Source: Deltaproteobacteria bacterium (GTDB lineage: Bacteria > Desulfobacterota > Anaeroferrophillalia > Anaeroferrophillales > Tharpellaceae). Taken from it: a DNA stretch of 41,128 nucleotides. Within the stretch, counting starts at the first letter, position 1. The number at the start of each line of letters is the position of its first letter. The notes under the pieces were generated by a model. That model was given only the letters and a program-made list of their open reading frames with translations. It was not told where the DNA came from and did no database searches. The translations under genes were made by a program, and so were the position numbers. Below, one piece after another: positions 14,586 through 24,704 of the stretch. The stretch spans positions 1 to 41,128 of the forward strand of contig JAFGVI010000131.1 in the NCBI GenBank assembly GCA_016938065.1, read 5' to 3'.

Positions 14586-15776
14586 ATGCAACCGATCTCT
14601 CGACTGATTTCAGTCGTCATTGAAAAATATGCGCCACCGGGAAACGGTCTCGGGTTTTATCAGGATAAGGCGGTTTTCGTACCGCAGACAGCGGTTGGCG
14701 ACGAGGTTCTGATCCGGGTTGAGAAAGAGAAGAAACGCTATCTTCTCGGCTCTCTGGCTGAGATCATCAAGCCCGGCCCCGACCGCCGGCAAGAACCTTG
14801 TCCGCACTATGCCGAGTGTGGCGGCTGTGATCTGCTGCATCTGCCGTATTCGGCCCAGCTCGCATTGAAAAAAGAGATGCTGAACCAGGTGCTGACCGGT
14901 GTCGGGATTACAACCTCTGTTAAAATGGTGGCGGCACCAAACGAATTCGCCTACCGGCACCGGGCTCATTTCCGGCGTGATCCGCAAAGCGGAAATTTTG
15001 GTTTCCTGCGCCGGCGCAGCCATCAGGTCGCAACCATTCCCGCCTGCCTGATTCTGGCTCCAGCATTAGCGAACATGCTCGAAAATCTTTCCCGCGCCAA
15101 GGGCCTGTCTTCGGCCATAACCGCCTGCTATGGTCTGGCCGGTTCCGGCGGCGCGTGTGCCGCGGCAGCTGAAAACGGCCACCGGCTGGTCGCGATTCCG
15201 GGTTATGCCGAAAGCGTTATGGAAAATTATGGTTTCGGTGAGCTTGAACTGGCAGCTTCCGGTTTTGCTCAGGCCAACCCTGCAGTAACCCGGTTGATGC
15301 TGCAGGATCTCAGTAACGTTTGCCGCAAAGAGGGAACGGCGGCGGAGCTTTATGGCGGCAGTGGTACTTTTTCCCTGGCGCTGGCAAATCTTGTTAAGGA
15401 TTTAACCGTTTACGAAAGTGATCCGAAGGCGGCCGCCAGAGGACAACGCAACGTTGCCCGGAATGGTTTGAAAAATGTTAAATTCGTCAGCGGTCGGGTT
15501 GAAAATAAAAGTCTGCCGGCAAATCTCGACATCCTGCTGGTCGACCCTCCCCGGACAGGTCTGGATGCTCAGGTTGTTGAAAAAATAGTTCACAGCCGGG
15601 CTTCTAAGCTTATCTATGTCAGCTGTAACCCTGCGACGCTGGCCCGCGATCTCGGTCGTTTAAATAATTTCGCTGACGGTTTTATCCTGAAATCGCTTGC
15701 CGCCTACGACATGTACGCCGGCACCACCCATCTTGAAGTAATGGCTTTACTTGAACGTCGTAAGCTTTTATCATAG
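14586..15776 (+). CDS. 23S rRNA (uracil-5-)-methyltransferase, RlmD/RumA-type
   Basis: A 396-residue SAM-dependent RNA m5U methyltransferase. The N-terminal TRAM-like domain (about 5-60) is followed by the 4Fe-4S cysteines Cys72, Cys78, Cys81 (CPHYAECGGC) and Cys154. A Rossmann methyltransferase domain follows, with AELYGGSGTFSLALA (SAM site), ILLVDPPRTGLD, and the catalytic nucleophile Cys347 in SCNPATLARDL. The family modifies U747 or U1939 of 23S rRNA, or tRNA; which target applies here cannot be told. It starts at ATG 14586 just after the SUMF1-family frame ends, and a strong terminator follows. Confidence 0.93.
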   Translation: MQPISRLISVVIEKYAPPGNGLGFYQDKAVFVPQTAVGDEVLIRVEKEKKRYLLGSLAEIIKPGPDRRQEPCPHYAECGGCDLLHLPYSAQLALKKEMLNQVLTGVGITTSVKMVAAPNEFAYRHRAHFRRDPQSGNFGFLRRRSHQVATIPACLILAPALANMLENLSRAKGLSSAITACYGLAGSGGACAAAAENGHRLVAIPGYAESVMENYGFGELELAASGFAQANPAVTRLMLQDLSNVCRKEGTAAELYGGSGTFSLALANLVKDLTVYESDPKAAARGQRNVARNGLKNVKFVSGRVENKSLPANLDILLVDPPRTGLDAQVVEKIVHSRASKLIYVSCNPATLARDLGRLNNFADGFILKSLAAYDMYAGTTHLEVMALLERRKLLS

Positions 15777-15879
15777 TCTGATTCCTTAAAGATAAGCGAT
15801 TTATCTTGACTAAAGCTGCCGTAAAGTGTAACCAGCCGGCACCGAATTAGCGGGCAATCGAAAATTACTATCCTTTCCG

Positions 15880-15920
15880 GCTGGGGGCAGATCGCAAAGA
15901 TCTGTCCCCAGCTTTTTTTT
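15880..15920 (+). terminator. Intrinsic terminator after the methyltransferase gene
   Basis: A 14-bp stem (GCTGGGGGCAGATC paired with GATCTGTCCCCAGC, one G-T pair) has a 5-base loop and is followed by eight T. It ends the unit upstream of typA. Confidence 0.95.
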
Positions 15921-15965
15921 AATGGTTTTGATAAAACTTTACTTTGAGGTTGATTTCTGGAAACA

Positions 15966-17792
15966 ATGAAAAATTTAAGAAATATCGCTATTATCGCTCA
16001 TGTTGATCACGGCAAGACGACGCTGGTTGACTGTCTTCTGCAACAATCCGGCACCCTTAACCGTCGCGACGTCGGCAAGGAACGGATTATGGACTCCAAT
16101 GACCAGGAACGTGAGCGCGGCATCACTATTCTGGCCAAGAGTACGGCGATCAAATGGAACGACTGTTATATTAATATCGTCGACACTCCGGGCCATGCTG
16201 ATTTCGGCGGTGAAGTCGAACGGATTCTCTCGATGGTTGACTCGGTTCTCTTGCTGGTTGACGCGGTCGAAGGGCCGATGCCGCAGACCCGTTTTGTCAC
16301 TCAGAAGGCTTTCAAGGCCGGGCTCAACCCGATTGTGGTCATTAATAAAATTGATCGTCCCGAAGCCCGACCCGACTGGGTTGTCGATCAGGTTTTTGAC
16401 CTTTTCGGCCGTCTCGGCGCCAGTGATGAACAGCTTGATTTTCCTGTGATCTACGCCTCCGCGGTCAAAGGTGTGGCCGGCATGGAGATGGATTCCATCA
16501 GTGATGATATGACGCCGCTTTTAAAACTGATTGTCGATAAGGTTAAGCCTCCGCAGGTTGATCCCGAGGGACCGTTTCAGATGCAGATCTGTGCCCTTGA
16601 TTTTAACAGCTATGTCGGGGTCATCGGTTTAGGCCGGGTTCAGCGGGGGCGGGTGCGGGCGCCGATGCCGGTGGTTGTCATTGATCGCGACGGCCGCCAG
16701 CGCCCGGGTAAGATTCAGGCGGTGATGGGGCATATGGGGATGGAGCGAACTGAGATCGAAGAGGCTTATGCCGGCGATGTCGTCAGTATCTGCGGGATTG
16801 AAGGCCTGAAAATTTCCGACACCCTCTGTGTGCCCGCTACGCCCGAAGCTCTGCCGCCTTTGACCGTGGACGAACCGACCGTGAGCATGACTTTTCAGGT
16901 CAATGATTCACCTTTTGCCGGTCTTGACGGTAAATATGTTACCAGCCGCAATATTAAAGATCGTTTGGAGAAAGAACTTATTCATGATGTCGCCCTGCGA
17001 GTCGAGCCGGGGATTACTCCGGATCGTTTTGTCGTCTCCGGGCGGGGTGAGCTTCACCTTTCGGTTCTGATCGAAAAGATGCGGCGCGAAGGTTATGAGA
17101 TGGGGGTTTCGCGGCCCGAGGTAATTATCAAGGAGATTGACGGGGTTCAGCAGGAACCCTTTGAAATTTTGGTTATCGATTGCGAAGAGATTCATCAGGG
17201 CGGGGTGATGGAGGTTTTAGGGCAGCGCAAGGCTGAATTAACCAATCTGCGCCCGGACGGTAAAGGTCGGGTGCGGCTCGATTTTATTGTTCCTTCCAGA
17301 AGTCTGATCGGTTTTCGCTCATATTTTATGACTCTGACTTCCGGCAGCGGAATCATGAACCATATTTTTGATCATTATGCCCCCAAACTTCCCGGTGAAT
17401 TCGGGGTTCGGCAGAATGGCGTCCTGGTTTCGATGCTTCCTGGTAAAGTCTTAGGTTTTGCCCTTTTCAATCTGCAGGAGCGCGGACGTTTGCTGATCAG
17501 CCCCAATGTTAATGTTTATGAGGGCCAGATTATCGGGATTCACTCCCGCGGTAACGATCTCGCCGTCAATCCGACCAAAGGCAAGCAGCTTACCAATATG
17601 CGGGCTTCAGGTTCGGATGAGAATATCATCCTGACCCCGCCGGTCAATTTCTCGCTTGAACAGTCTTTGGAATTTATCGATGATGACGAGCTTGTCGAAG
17701 TGACCCCTAATTTCATTCGTCTGCGTAAAAGACTGCTCAAAGAGGTTGACCGCAAACGGTCCGATCGCAGTAAAAAAGTGGTTAGTGCTTAG
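15966..17792 (+). CDS. typA: TypA/BipA ribosome-associated GTPase
   Basis: A 608-residue translational GTPase of the EF-G superfamily. The G domain has [10 protein letters not shown] (G1), the RGITI switch (G2), [14 protein letters not shown] (G3), NKID (G4) and an SAVKG region (G5). Beta-barrel domain II, EF-G-like domains III/V and the TypA-specific C-terminal domain follow ([36 protein letters not shown]). TypA binds ribosomes and supports 50S assembly and stress or cold adaptation. Its length is normal and the ATG 15966 start gives the canonical [16 protein letters not shown] beginning. Its last four bases overlap the convergent tex gene. Confidence 0.97.
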   Translation: MKNLRNIAIIAHVDHGKTTLVDCLLQQSGTLNRRDVGKERIMDSNDQERERGITILAKSTAIKWNDCYINIVDTPGHADFGGEVERILSMVDSVLLLVDAVEGPMPQTRFVTQKAFKAGLNPIVVINKIDRPEARPDWVVDQVFDLFGRLGASDEQLDFPVIYASAVKGVAGMEMDSISDDMTPLLKLIVDKVKPPQVDPEGPFQMQICALDFNSYVGVIGLGRVQRGRVRAPMPVVVIDRDGRQRPGKIQAVMGHMGMERTEIEEAYAGDVVSICGIEGLKISDTLCVPATPEALPPLTVDEPTVSMTFQVNDSPFAGLDGKYVTSRNIKDRLEKELIHDVALRVEPGITPDRFVVSGRGELHLSVLIEKMRREGYEMGVSRPEVIIKEIDGVQQEPFEILVIDCEEIHQGGVMEVLGQRKAELTNLRPDGKGRVRLDFIVPSRSLIGFRSYFMTLTSGSGIMNHIFDHYAPKLPGEFGVRQNGVLVSMLPGKVLGFALFNLQERGRLLISPNVNVYEGQIIGIHSRGNDLAVNPTKGKQLTNMRASGSDENIILTPPVNFSLEQSLEFIDDDELVEVTPNFIRLRKRLLKEVDRKRSDRSKKVVSA

Positions 17793-19924
17793 GTTGTGGT
17801 GCGCAGCGAGAGGGCGATGCGGCGGCGTTCCTGATCAATATTTAAAACAGTAACGCTGACCGCTTGCCCGAGTTTGACAACCTCTCCCGGGTCGCGGACA
17901 AAACGGTCGGCCATCTGGCTGATATGGACGAGGCCGTCCTGATGGACGCCGATATCAACGAAAGCGCCGAATTTGGTGATATTGGTAACCAGCCCGGGCA
18001 GGCGCATGCCGGCGGCCAGATCCTCTATCTTATTGATCCCCTTCTGAAAACAGAACTGTGTAAATTCCCGGCGCGGGTCGCGGCCGGGTCGGGCCAGTTC
18101 CGCCATAATATCATCCAGGGTCGGGCGTCCGACCTTGGCTGAGAGATAGTTTTCAATGACAATCTCCTGGCGGAGTTTTTCATTCTGCATCAGTTGTTTC
18201 AGGGATAGGCCGTAATCTTCAGCCATCTGTTTGACCAGAAGATAATTTTCGGGGTGGACGGCGCTGGCATCAAGCGGATTGTCGGCGTTCTGCATGCGCA
18301 AAAACCCGGCCGCCTGTTCGAAGGCTTTAGGCCCGAGACGGGGCACCTTCAGCAATTCCCGTCGGGAGTGAAAAGGGCCGTTTTCGTTGCGATAACTGAC
18401 GATATTGCGAGCAATGGTCGCATTGAGCCCGGCAACATAGGTCAAAAGTTCGGCACTGGCACTGTTGACCTCAACCCCGACCCGGTTGACGCAGCTGCTG
18501 ACAACCTCATCAAGGCGGCGCTGCAGGCGGGTCTGCTCGAGATCGTGCTGGTACTGACCCACACCGATGGCTTTAGCCTCAATTTTGACAAGTTCTGAGA
18601 GCGGGTCCTGTAAACGACGTCCGATCGAGATGGCGCCGCGAACGGTCAGGTCGAGGTCGGGAAACTCCTGACGGGCAATCTCCGAGGCTGAATAAATTGA
18701 GGCTCCGGCTTCGTTAACCATTGAGATTATAATATTTTCAGGCAGATCAAGAGACCTGATAAAACTTTCGGTTTCGCGGCCGGCAGTGCCGTTGCCGATG
18801 GCAATGGCTTCAATTTTATGGCGCCGGCAGAGCTTTGTGACAATCTCGGCGGCGGCTTCGCTCTGCCGCGATGACGTAGCTGGATAGATGACCGTATGTT
18901 CGAGAAGCTGGCCGGAAGCATCCAGGCAGACAAGCTTGGCCCCGCTGCGAAATCCCGGATCTAGGGCCATAACCCGTTTTTCTCCTAAGGGCGGAGCCAG
19001 CAGCAGTTGCCTTAAGTTGTCGGCAAAAACCGCAATCGCTTCACCCTCGGCCGCTTCCCTTAAAACCTGACGACTTTCGTTTTCCAGGGCCGGAGCCAGA
19101 AGTCTTTTGTAGGCATCGTTCAGGGCTAGCTCAACCTCCTGCGCACAGAGGTTATTTTGCCGAATAAATTGCTGACGGATCAAGGCTAAAGCTTTGTCGG
19201 TCGGGGGACGCAAGCTGAGGCGTAAAATTCCGGCTTTTTCCCCTCGAAACAGGGCCAGCAGACGATGGCCGGCAATTTTTGTACTCTTCTCCCGCCAGTC
19301 GAAGTAGTCTCGAAAATTACCGCCCTCCTCCTCTTTGCCCTTGATGACCAGGGCCGTAATTTCACTTTCGCGGGTAAAGAGCCGGCGTAAAACGGTTCGG
19401 GTGTCAAGATCTTCATTAATCTTTTCGGCAATAATATCGCGGGCCCCGGCCAGGGCCTCGGTTAAACTGGTAATCCCTTTTTCCGGGTTGATAAAGGCCC
19501 GGGCCGCTGTTTCCGGATTTGTTTCCGGCTGGCTGAACAACAGCTCAGCTAAAGGCAGCAAGCCTCGCTCCCGGGCCTGAAGAGCTCGGGTTTTACGTTT
19601 GGGCCGGTAGGGTAGATAGAGATCTTCGAGTTCGACCAGACTGGCAGCGGCGGCTAATTTTTTTTCGAGTTCCGGGCTTAAAAGTTTGAGATCGGTCAAG
19701 GTGGTCGTTATCGTCTGGCGCCGTTTTTCTTGGTTTGCCAATTGTTCAAGACGCGTCTGAATCTGACTGATAACCACTTCATCAAGTAACCCGGTTGCTT
19801 CTTTGCGATAGCGGGCGATAAAGGGAATGGTGGCGCCGTCAGCAAAAAGATCGGCCACTGCCATCACCTGTTCCGGCTTTATTTTAAGTTCCGTGGAGAT
19901 GATCTGGTGAAAGGATGAAGGCAT
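17789..19924 (-). CDS. tex: Tex transcription accessory / RNA-binding protein
   Basis: A 711-residue Tex homologue. The N-terminal Tex_N region shows ATIPFIARYRKEATGLLDE (residues 31-49). A YqgF/RNase H-like domain has RVMALDPGFRSGAKLV and AIGNGTAGRETE. Helix-hairpin-helix motifs (VSYRNENGPFHSRRELLKVPRLG) follow. The C-terminal S1 RNA-binding domain has GLVTNITKFGAFVDIGVHQDGLVHISQ. Tex binds nucleic acids and affects transcription and RNA decay; its exact role differs between species. ATG 19924 follows GGAAAG. It converges on typA with a 4-base overlap and no terminator in between. Confidence 0.96.
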   Translation of the reverse strand: MPSSFHQIISTELKIKPEQVMAVADLFADGATIPFIARYRKEATGLLDEVVISQIQTRLEQLANQEKRRQTITTTLTDLKLLSPELEKKLAAAASLVELEDLYLPYRPKRKTRALQARERGLLPLAELLFSQPETNPETAARAFINPEKGITSLTEALAGARDIIAEKINEDLDTRTVLRRLFTRESEITALVIKGKEEEGGNFRDYFDWREKSTKIAGHRLLALFRGEKAGILRLSLRPPTDKALALIRQQFIRQNNLCAQEVELALNDAYKRLLAPALENESRQVLREAAEGEAIAVFADNLRQLLLAPPLGEKRVMALDPGFRSGAKLVCLDASGQLLEHTVIYPATSSRQSEAAAEIVTKLCRRHKIEAIAIGNGTAGRETESFIRSLDLPENIIISMVNEAGASIYSASEIARQEFPDLDLTVRGAISIGRRLQDPLSELVKIEAKAIGVGQYQHDLEQTRLQRRLDEVVSSCVNRVGVEVNSASAELLTYVAGLNATIARNIVSYRNENGPFHSRRELLKVPRLGPKAFEQAAGFLRMQNADNPLDASAVHPENYLLVKQMAEDYGLSLKQLMQNEKLRQEIVIENYLSAKVGRPTLDDIMAELARPGRDPRREFTQFCFQKGINKIEDLAAGMRLPGLVTNITKFGAFVDIGVHQDGLVHISQMADRFVRDPGEVVKLGQAVSVTVLNIDQERRRIALSLRTTT

Positions 19925-20180
19925 TGTCTTTCCTATGTTTATTTTTTTATAAGGTTAAGGCTTACTGATAGGACAGGCCGGATTCATAGGTTAATTCAGT
20001 TTTTATAGCAATGGTATTCTACTGACAGTTAAAAAAAACAGTAAGGCCTGTGCAGATTTTTTTGCTGGCTAAAGATGCGTTTTTTTGCTAGTTCCAAACG
20101 CGAGAACAATCGACAGACAGGCTCTCATTTTGAAGCTTCGATCTGATCCGACTGACTAAAACAGAGGAAAACTTACCCGA

Positions 20181-22241
20181 ATGAGCCAAATACAACAGCG
20201 GCATTTTTTCATAAACTGCGGATTGAGGCTGGTTTTCGTCCTCTGTCTGTTGCTTCCCGGAAACGGTTGGGCTGCGTCGGCTTCGTCCCGGCCGGATGTC
20301 CTGAGTAAACTTGCTGCGGCGTTGCCGACCAGGATAGTCTCCCTGGTGCCGGCAGTGACTGAGGTCATCGCGGCGCTCAATGCCGATCCTCTTTTAGTCG
20401 GCATTACCTATCATTCGAACCGACCGGCCCGTCTCGAACGTTGCACGGTGGTGGGTGGATTCATGGCCCCTTCGCTGACGCGGATTAAGTCTCTGCAGCC
20501 TGATCTGGTTTTTATCTCGGACATGCATGAAAATTTACGAGCGCAGTTGAACACTCTCGGTTGCCGCGTCGTCGAGATCAGAACTTCATCATTGCGGCAG
20601 GCTTTTGCCAATATTAAGCAGATTGGCGATATTGTCGGCAAAAGTTCTGCGGCCGCACAACTGGTGGCCGAGCTGCAGCAGCAGATGGTTTTAATCAGTC
20701 GAAAAATCGAGCGTATTCCTCTCTCGGCAAGACGGCGGGTCATGCGCCTGATGGAGTGCGACGGGCTGCTGGTGCCCGGGGATGATTCGTTTCAGAATGA
20801 GCTGATTGTCGCCGCCGGCGGGATTCCGCCGGTCTGGGGTAAAAAAGGGGTTGCGGTGCAGGTGACTGCGGCGGAGGTGCAAACCTTTGATCCTCAGTTA
20901 ATATATGCCGACGGCATCTGTCGACATAAAGTCAAAAAACTTTTTACCGGAAAACCCTGGACCGGAATGGCCGCCGGCAAAAGCGGCAACATTCATTTTT
21001 TTCCTGATGTCCTGACTTGTCGGGCGGCAACCCATCTTGGTGATTTCGTCGCCTGGCTGGCGGCGACCATCTATCCTGACTATTTCAGTCGTCCGGAAAA
21101 TATGGTTCTGCCGGAAGCGATCAGAGCCCGAAGCGAACTGCAGATAGGTCTTGACTGTGTAAAACAGGCTGCAGTGGTTGAAACCACAATTGCCGACTTT
21201 AATCATCGCACCCTGGTGGTTGATCTGACTGAGCCGATGCAGACCTTATCAACCCTGGAAGGTTTTCGTGCGGGAATTACCACGGTAGGCAATCACTATC
21301 TGCCGCCGGCTTCCTGGAATCTGGTACATCTTCTGGGCTCCTCGGCGTTTGAAGCCCGGGTAAGCGGTCTGCTTGAACGGCAAGCGGAGACCACCTCCAT
21401 GCTGTTTACCGGCGCGGATATGAATAATCTGGTGCAGCAGAGTGTCTCATTCAGGGAGATGAAGGTAACGGCCCTGGTCACCGCCGGGGTCAGTTCCAAT
21501 GCGGTACGCATGGGGGCCGAGGAGGGGCGTTATTATGAACTTGATAACGCGGATGCGACTCCCAAGCCGGGAACAATCAATATTATTCTTTTAAGCAATC
21601 TCAAACTTACCCCCAAAGCCATGACCCGGGCCATCATCAGTGCCTGTGAAGGAAAATCGGCGGCTCTGCAGGATCTCGATATCCGGGCCACCAGTAATCC
21701 TGCATTTTTCCAGGCGACCGGAACCGGTACAGATAATATTGTCGTGGTGGAGGGTCGGGGCCGCACCATCGACCAGACCGGAGGCCACAGCAAAATGGGG
21801 GAGCTGATTGCCCGTGCGGTTTATGACGGGGTTACGGAAGCTGTACGCCGGCAGAACGCCATCTGCAGAAAACGTTCGCTTTTTCAGCGTCTGCAGGAAC
21901 GTCAGATTTCAGTTTACGAATTTCTTCAGGATTGCCGCCTGGAAAAATGGGTTTCGGTTGCGGGCCTGGTGGCTCCTGTCGAAGAACTTTTACTTGACCG
22001 GTCCGGTATTACGTTTGTTGAAAGCTCTTTCGCTATCAGTGATGCCTGGCAGCGTTCCCAGGTTAAAGACCTGGAAAGTTTTCGTAAAGAGTGTGCGCAA
22101 ATGGCGAACCGGATTGCCGGTCGGCCTTTGCCGGTTTTGCCGCAGATCTATTTTGGCCCAGAATTACCTGATCCCCTGCGCCTGGCTCTGGAAGCCCTGG
22201 TCTGTGGGGTTGAATATCGGCTTAAAACTGTTTCTGAATAA
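20181..22241 (+). CDS. Exported BtuF-like binding domain fused to CbiZ adenosylcobinamide amidohydrolase
   Basis: A 686-residue fusion. Residues 1-31 are a signal peptide ending GWA. Residues 50-302 are a BtuF/FepB-type helical-backbone binding domain (RIVSLVPAVTEVIAAL, VGGFMAPSLTRIKSLQPDLV, and a late WTGMAAGKSGNIHFFP). Residues about 335-560 match CbiZ, which cuts the aminopropanol side chain of adenosylcobinamide or pseudocobalamins for corrinoid salvage: VTAGVSSNAVRMGAEEG, PGTINIILLSNLKLTP, GTGTDNIVVVEGRG and TGGHSKMGELIARAVYDGV. A further 125 C-terminal residues are unassigned. CbiZ is normally cytoplasmic, so export by this signal peptide would be unusual. No BtuC/BtuD genes adjoin it and no cobalamin riboswitch was seen upstream. 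The ribosome binding site is weak or distant (GAGG). Confidence 0.87.
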   Translation: MSQIQQRHFFINCGLRLVFVLCLLLPGNGWAASASSRPDVLSKLAAALPTRIVSLVPAVTEVIAALNADPLLVGITYHSNRPARLERCTVVGGFMAPSLTRIKSLQPDLVFISDMHENLRAQLNTLGCRVVEIRTSSLRQAFANIKQIGDIVGKSSAAAQLVAELQQQMVLISRKIERIPLSARRRVMRLMECDGLLVPGDDSFQNELIVAAGGIPPVWGKKGVAVQVTAAEVQTFDPQLIYADGICRHKVKKLFTGKPWTGMAAGKSGNIHFFPDVLTCRAATHLGDFVAWLAATIYPDYFSRPENMVLPEAIRARSELQIGLDCVKQAAVVETTIADFNHRTLVVDLTEPMQTLSTLEGFRAGITTVGNHYLPPASWNLVHLLGSSAFEARVSGLLERQAETTSMLFTGADMNNLVQQSVSFREMKVTALVTAGVSSNAVRMGAEEGRYYELDNADATPKPGTINIILLSNLKLTPKAMTRAIISACEGKSAALQDLDIRATSNPAFFQATGTGTDNIVVVEGRGRTIDQTGGHSKMGELIARAVYDGVTEAVRRQNAICRKRSLFQRLQERQISVYEFLQDCRLEKWVSVAGLVAPVEELLLDRSGITFVESSFAISDAWQRSQVKDLESFRKECAQMANRIAGRPLPVLPQIYFGPELPDPLRLALEALVCGVEYRLKTVSE

Positions 22242-22272
22242 CGTTTTTCTGCACTGGGGGCTGAGGCCGGGC

Positions 22273-24588
22273 TCAGCTCGTGCCGCCCAGCACCGCCCTG
22301 ATAACTTTGCCGAGTTCGGCAAAATCGAAAGGCTTGGCAACCATTGCTGCAAATCCATATTCCTTGAAATTGGCCATCACAGGGTCGTTACAGTAGCCAC
22401 TGGAAACAATTACTTTAGCCTTACTATCAAGCTCCAGAATTTTCTTGACTGCTTCTTTGCCGCCCATTCCTCCGGGAATGGTCAGATCCATAATCGTGAC
22501 ATCTATCGGGGCCTCATTTCCCAGTGCGGTTTTATAGAGATCGACGGCTTCAGCACCATCCGTGACACTTAAAACCTCGTAGCCTAAATGGGTCAATATC
22601 TCTTCAGCAACTTCGCGGATAATCTCCTCATCATCCATGATCATAATCTTGCCCTGCCCTTTTTGCCGGAAGGGGAGATCTGTTTTTACGACTGAATCTT
22701 TGGGCGGGAAGCCGGTGGCCGGTAGATAAAGTATAAACACTGTGCCCTGTCCGAGTTTAGAATCCACGGAAATATGGCCTCCGTGTTTGCTAAGAATCGA
22801 ATGGCAGACGGCAAGGCCCAAGCCGCTGCCCTCGGTTTTGGTTGTAAAATAGGGGTCAAAAATTTTCTCGATAATCTCCGCCGGCATACCAATGCCGGTA
22901 TCTTTGATTGTGAGCCTGACATAGTTGGCGGGTTTAAGCTTCGTCGGTAAAACAATCAGCTCATTGTCTTCAATATTGCAGCCCTCAATTGCGATGGTAC
23001 CGCCATCCGGCATGGCTTGTTTGGCATTAATGATCAGGTTTTGAATGACTTGACTGATCTGATCCGGATCAACCTCAATTGCCCAGAGATCATTCTGCAA
23101 ATTGCAGGTCATCGCAACATTGCTGCCGCTTAAAACGAAATTTGCCGGTTCGGTTATCAATCTTGCAAGTGATGTTTCCCGCTTGATCGGATCTCCGCCT
23201 TTGGCAAAAGTCAGCAGTTGCAGGGTTAACCCTTTGGCTCTTTGCGCCGCTTTTTCAGCTTCTCTAACCAGGGCAGAAGCTTTGGTTTCCGGTTGGATGA
23301 ATTCTCTAGCCAGGCTCAGATTGCCGATAATAGCTACCAGAATATTATTGAAATCGTGTGCAATTCCGGCTGCCAGTACCCCGACTGATTCAAGTTTTCG
23401 GACTTTAAGCATCTCTTTTTCCTGCAGCAGCTCTTCGGTAACATCACGAAAGACAAGGATCGTGCCGATAATCCGGCTCTCCGGGTCGCGGATCGGGGCC
23501 CCGCTGTCGGCAATATTACGCCGGTTGCCATTCCTGTCAATGAGCACAGTATGATGATCCAGGGTAATAATCTTACCCGAATTGAGGATTCGTACCACCG
23601 GATCGGCGCAGGGCTGCTGGGTTCTATCGTCAATTATTTTAAAAATTTCCGAGACTGTTTTCCCGACGGCATCGACCTGTTTCCAGCCGGTAAGCTGTTC
23701 TGCAACCTTGTTGAGTAAAACAACCTTGCCGTTGTTGTCGGAGGTGATGACCCCATCCCCGATACTGCGCAAGGTTACCAGCAGGCGTTCATGTTCCGCC
23801 GCCAGCTTTTTTTCGGCCCGCTCTTTTTCCTGAGTTCGGGCGGAAATAGATATAATCATTTTTTCAAATGTCAGCGCCATAGTGCCGATTTCATCTTGAG
23901 AGATATTTTCATTATAGATTCTGAGATGGCGACTGAGCCCGCTCAAATCATCCTCCTGATACTCTTTCATCATCCTGCTGAGGTCAATTACGGGTCGGAG
24001 AATCCAACGGTTCGTAAAGATAAAATAGATGAGACCGGTTATCGCGATAGCAATGAGGAAAATGCCCAGAAAAAAGAGGATACTGTTTTTCAACTGCCGC
24101 TTAAGGTATTTCTTCGTAATCCCAACCCGGATGACGCCAAGGCCGTCACCATCAACGCTTAAAGGAGTTATAAACTGAGGAGTTCCTTGATTGAAATTAC
24201 TTGCTTGGGTGGCAGCATTTTGTCTGAATTGGTGACTGATATCTTCCTGCGAAAGATGAAGGGTTGGGACTTGCCCGATGGAAAAGATGATACGGGCGGC
24301 CGGATCATAAATCTCAATATAGGCAATCTCCTGGTTTTTGCGATAGATGGTTTCAATTATTTTACCGGTTCTGTCATAAGCTATAGTATTGACTACAGGG
24401 TCAACGCAGGTGGTTTCGAGAAGCTCTCGTATCAGGCTTGACTTCTCGATGAAAGCATTTTCAAAACTTTGCTTCTGCAGGTTTGAGTAGGATGTGAGGA
24501 TAAAGGCAAAGAGTAGTGTTGTCGATAGGAGGTGTAAAAAAAGGAGTTTGTCAAAAATGCCGAAACTTACTTTAGGGTGGCTTTTCAT
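22273..24588 (-). CDS. Hybrid sensor kinase: HAMP-PAS-HisKA-HATPase-receiver
   Basis: A 771-residue membrane kinase. Membrane helices at about 14-33 and 169-191 enclose a periplasmic sensor of about 135 residues. HAMP follows (about 192-250), then PAS (265-385) and phosphoacceptor His411 in AAGIAHDFNNIL. The ATPase domain has the N box QNLIINAKQAM, G1 KDTGIGMP and G2 EGSGLGLAV. The C-terminal receiver (645-768) has Asp701 and Lys752. The FNNIL box is common in hybrid kinases of deltaproteobacteria. ATG 24588 has AAGGA upstream. The gene follows a solute-binding protein gene on the same strand, with a dispersed repeat between them, which suggests a binding-protein-fed sensor. No output gene is adjacent. 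Confidence 0.94.
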   Translation of the reverse strand: MKSHPKVSFGIFDKLLFLHLLSTTLLFAFILTSYSNLQKQSFENAFIEKSSLIRELLETTCVDPVVNTIAYDRTGKIIETIYRKNQEIAYIEIYDPAARIIFSIGQVPTLHLSQEDISHQFRQNAATQASNFNQGTPQFITPLSVDGDGLGVIRVGITKKYLKRQLKNSILFFLGIFLIAIAITGLIYFIFTNRWILRPVIDLSRMMKEYQEDDLSGLSRHLRIYNENISQDEIGTMALTFEKMIISISARTQEKERAEKKLAAEHERLLVTLRSIGDGVITSDNNGKVVLLNKVAEQLTGWKQVDAVGKTVSEIFKIIDDRTQQPCADPVVRILNSGKIITLDHHTVLIDRNGNRRNIADSGAPIRDPESRIIGTILVFRDVTEELLQEKEMLKVRKLESVGVLAAGIAHDFNNILVAIIGNLSLAREFIQPETKASALVREAEKAAQRAKGLTLQLLTFAKGGDPIKRETSLARLITEPANFVLSGSNVAMTCNLQNDLWAIEVDPDQISQVIQNLIINAKQAMPDGGTIAIEGCNIEDNELIVLPTKLKPANYVRLTIKDTGIGMPAEIIEKIFDPYFTTKTEGSGLGLAVCHSILSKHGGHISVDSKLGQGTVFILYLPATGFPPKDSVVKTDLPFRQKGQGKIMIMDDEEIIREVAEEILTHLGYEVLSVTDGAEAVDLYKTALGNEAPIDVTIMDLTIPGGMGGKEAVKKILELDSKAKVIVSSGYCNDPVMANFKEYGFAAMVAKPFDFAELGKVIRAVLGGTS

Positions 24589-24604
24589 ACTGTCCTTAAA
24601 TTTT

Positions 24605-24704
24605 AATAAGAGTACTTATTTTGCGACCTGCGGAAGTACCCCCCCCCGAGTACGGGTCGAAAAACTTACCGGGGGTTGCGGGATTCATGCCCGCATTACT
24701 TATC
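24605..24704 (+). repeat. Dispersed two-hairpin repeat, copy 2
   Basis: This copy has the outer hairpins ATAAG-AGTA-CTTAT and TGCGGG-ATTCATG-CCCGCA. A central arm is closed by CGACC/GGGTCG and encloses GTAC-C8-GA-GTAC, with a run of nine C at 24639-24647. The right edge ends in CTTATC, the inverse of the left GATAAG found in other copies. It sits between two minus-strand genes and its edge provides the TAA stop of the binding-protein gene. Confidence 0.75.

Noticed and set aside
19925-20180. Cobalamin riboswitch upstream of the BtuF-CbiZ gene
   Set aside because: The conserved B12-box type GCCACTG core and its surrounding helices were not found in this 256-base gap.
22260-22277. Hairpin GCTGAG-GCCGGG-CTCAGC between convergent genes as a terminator
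   Set aside because: A 6-bp stem without a T-tract on either strand, overlapping the kinase stop codon; not supportable as an intrinsic terminator.
21808-22572. 254-residue plus-strand frame spanning the end of the BtuF-CbiZ gene and the kinase end
   Set aside because: It overlaps two well-supported genes in other frames and shows no family features.
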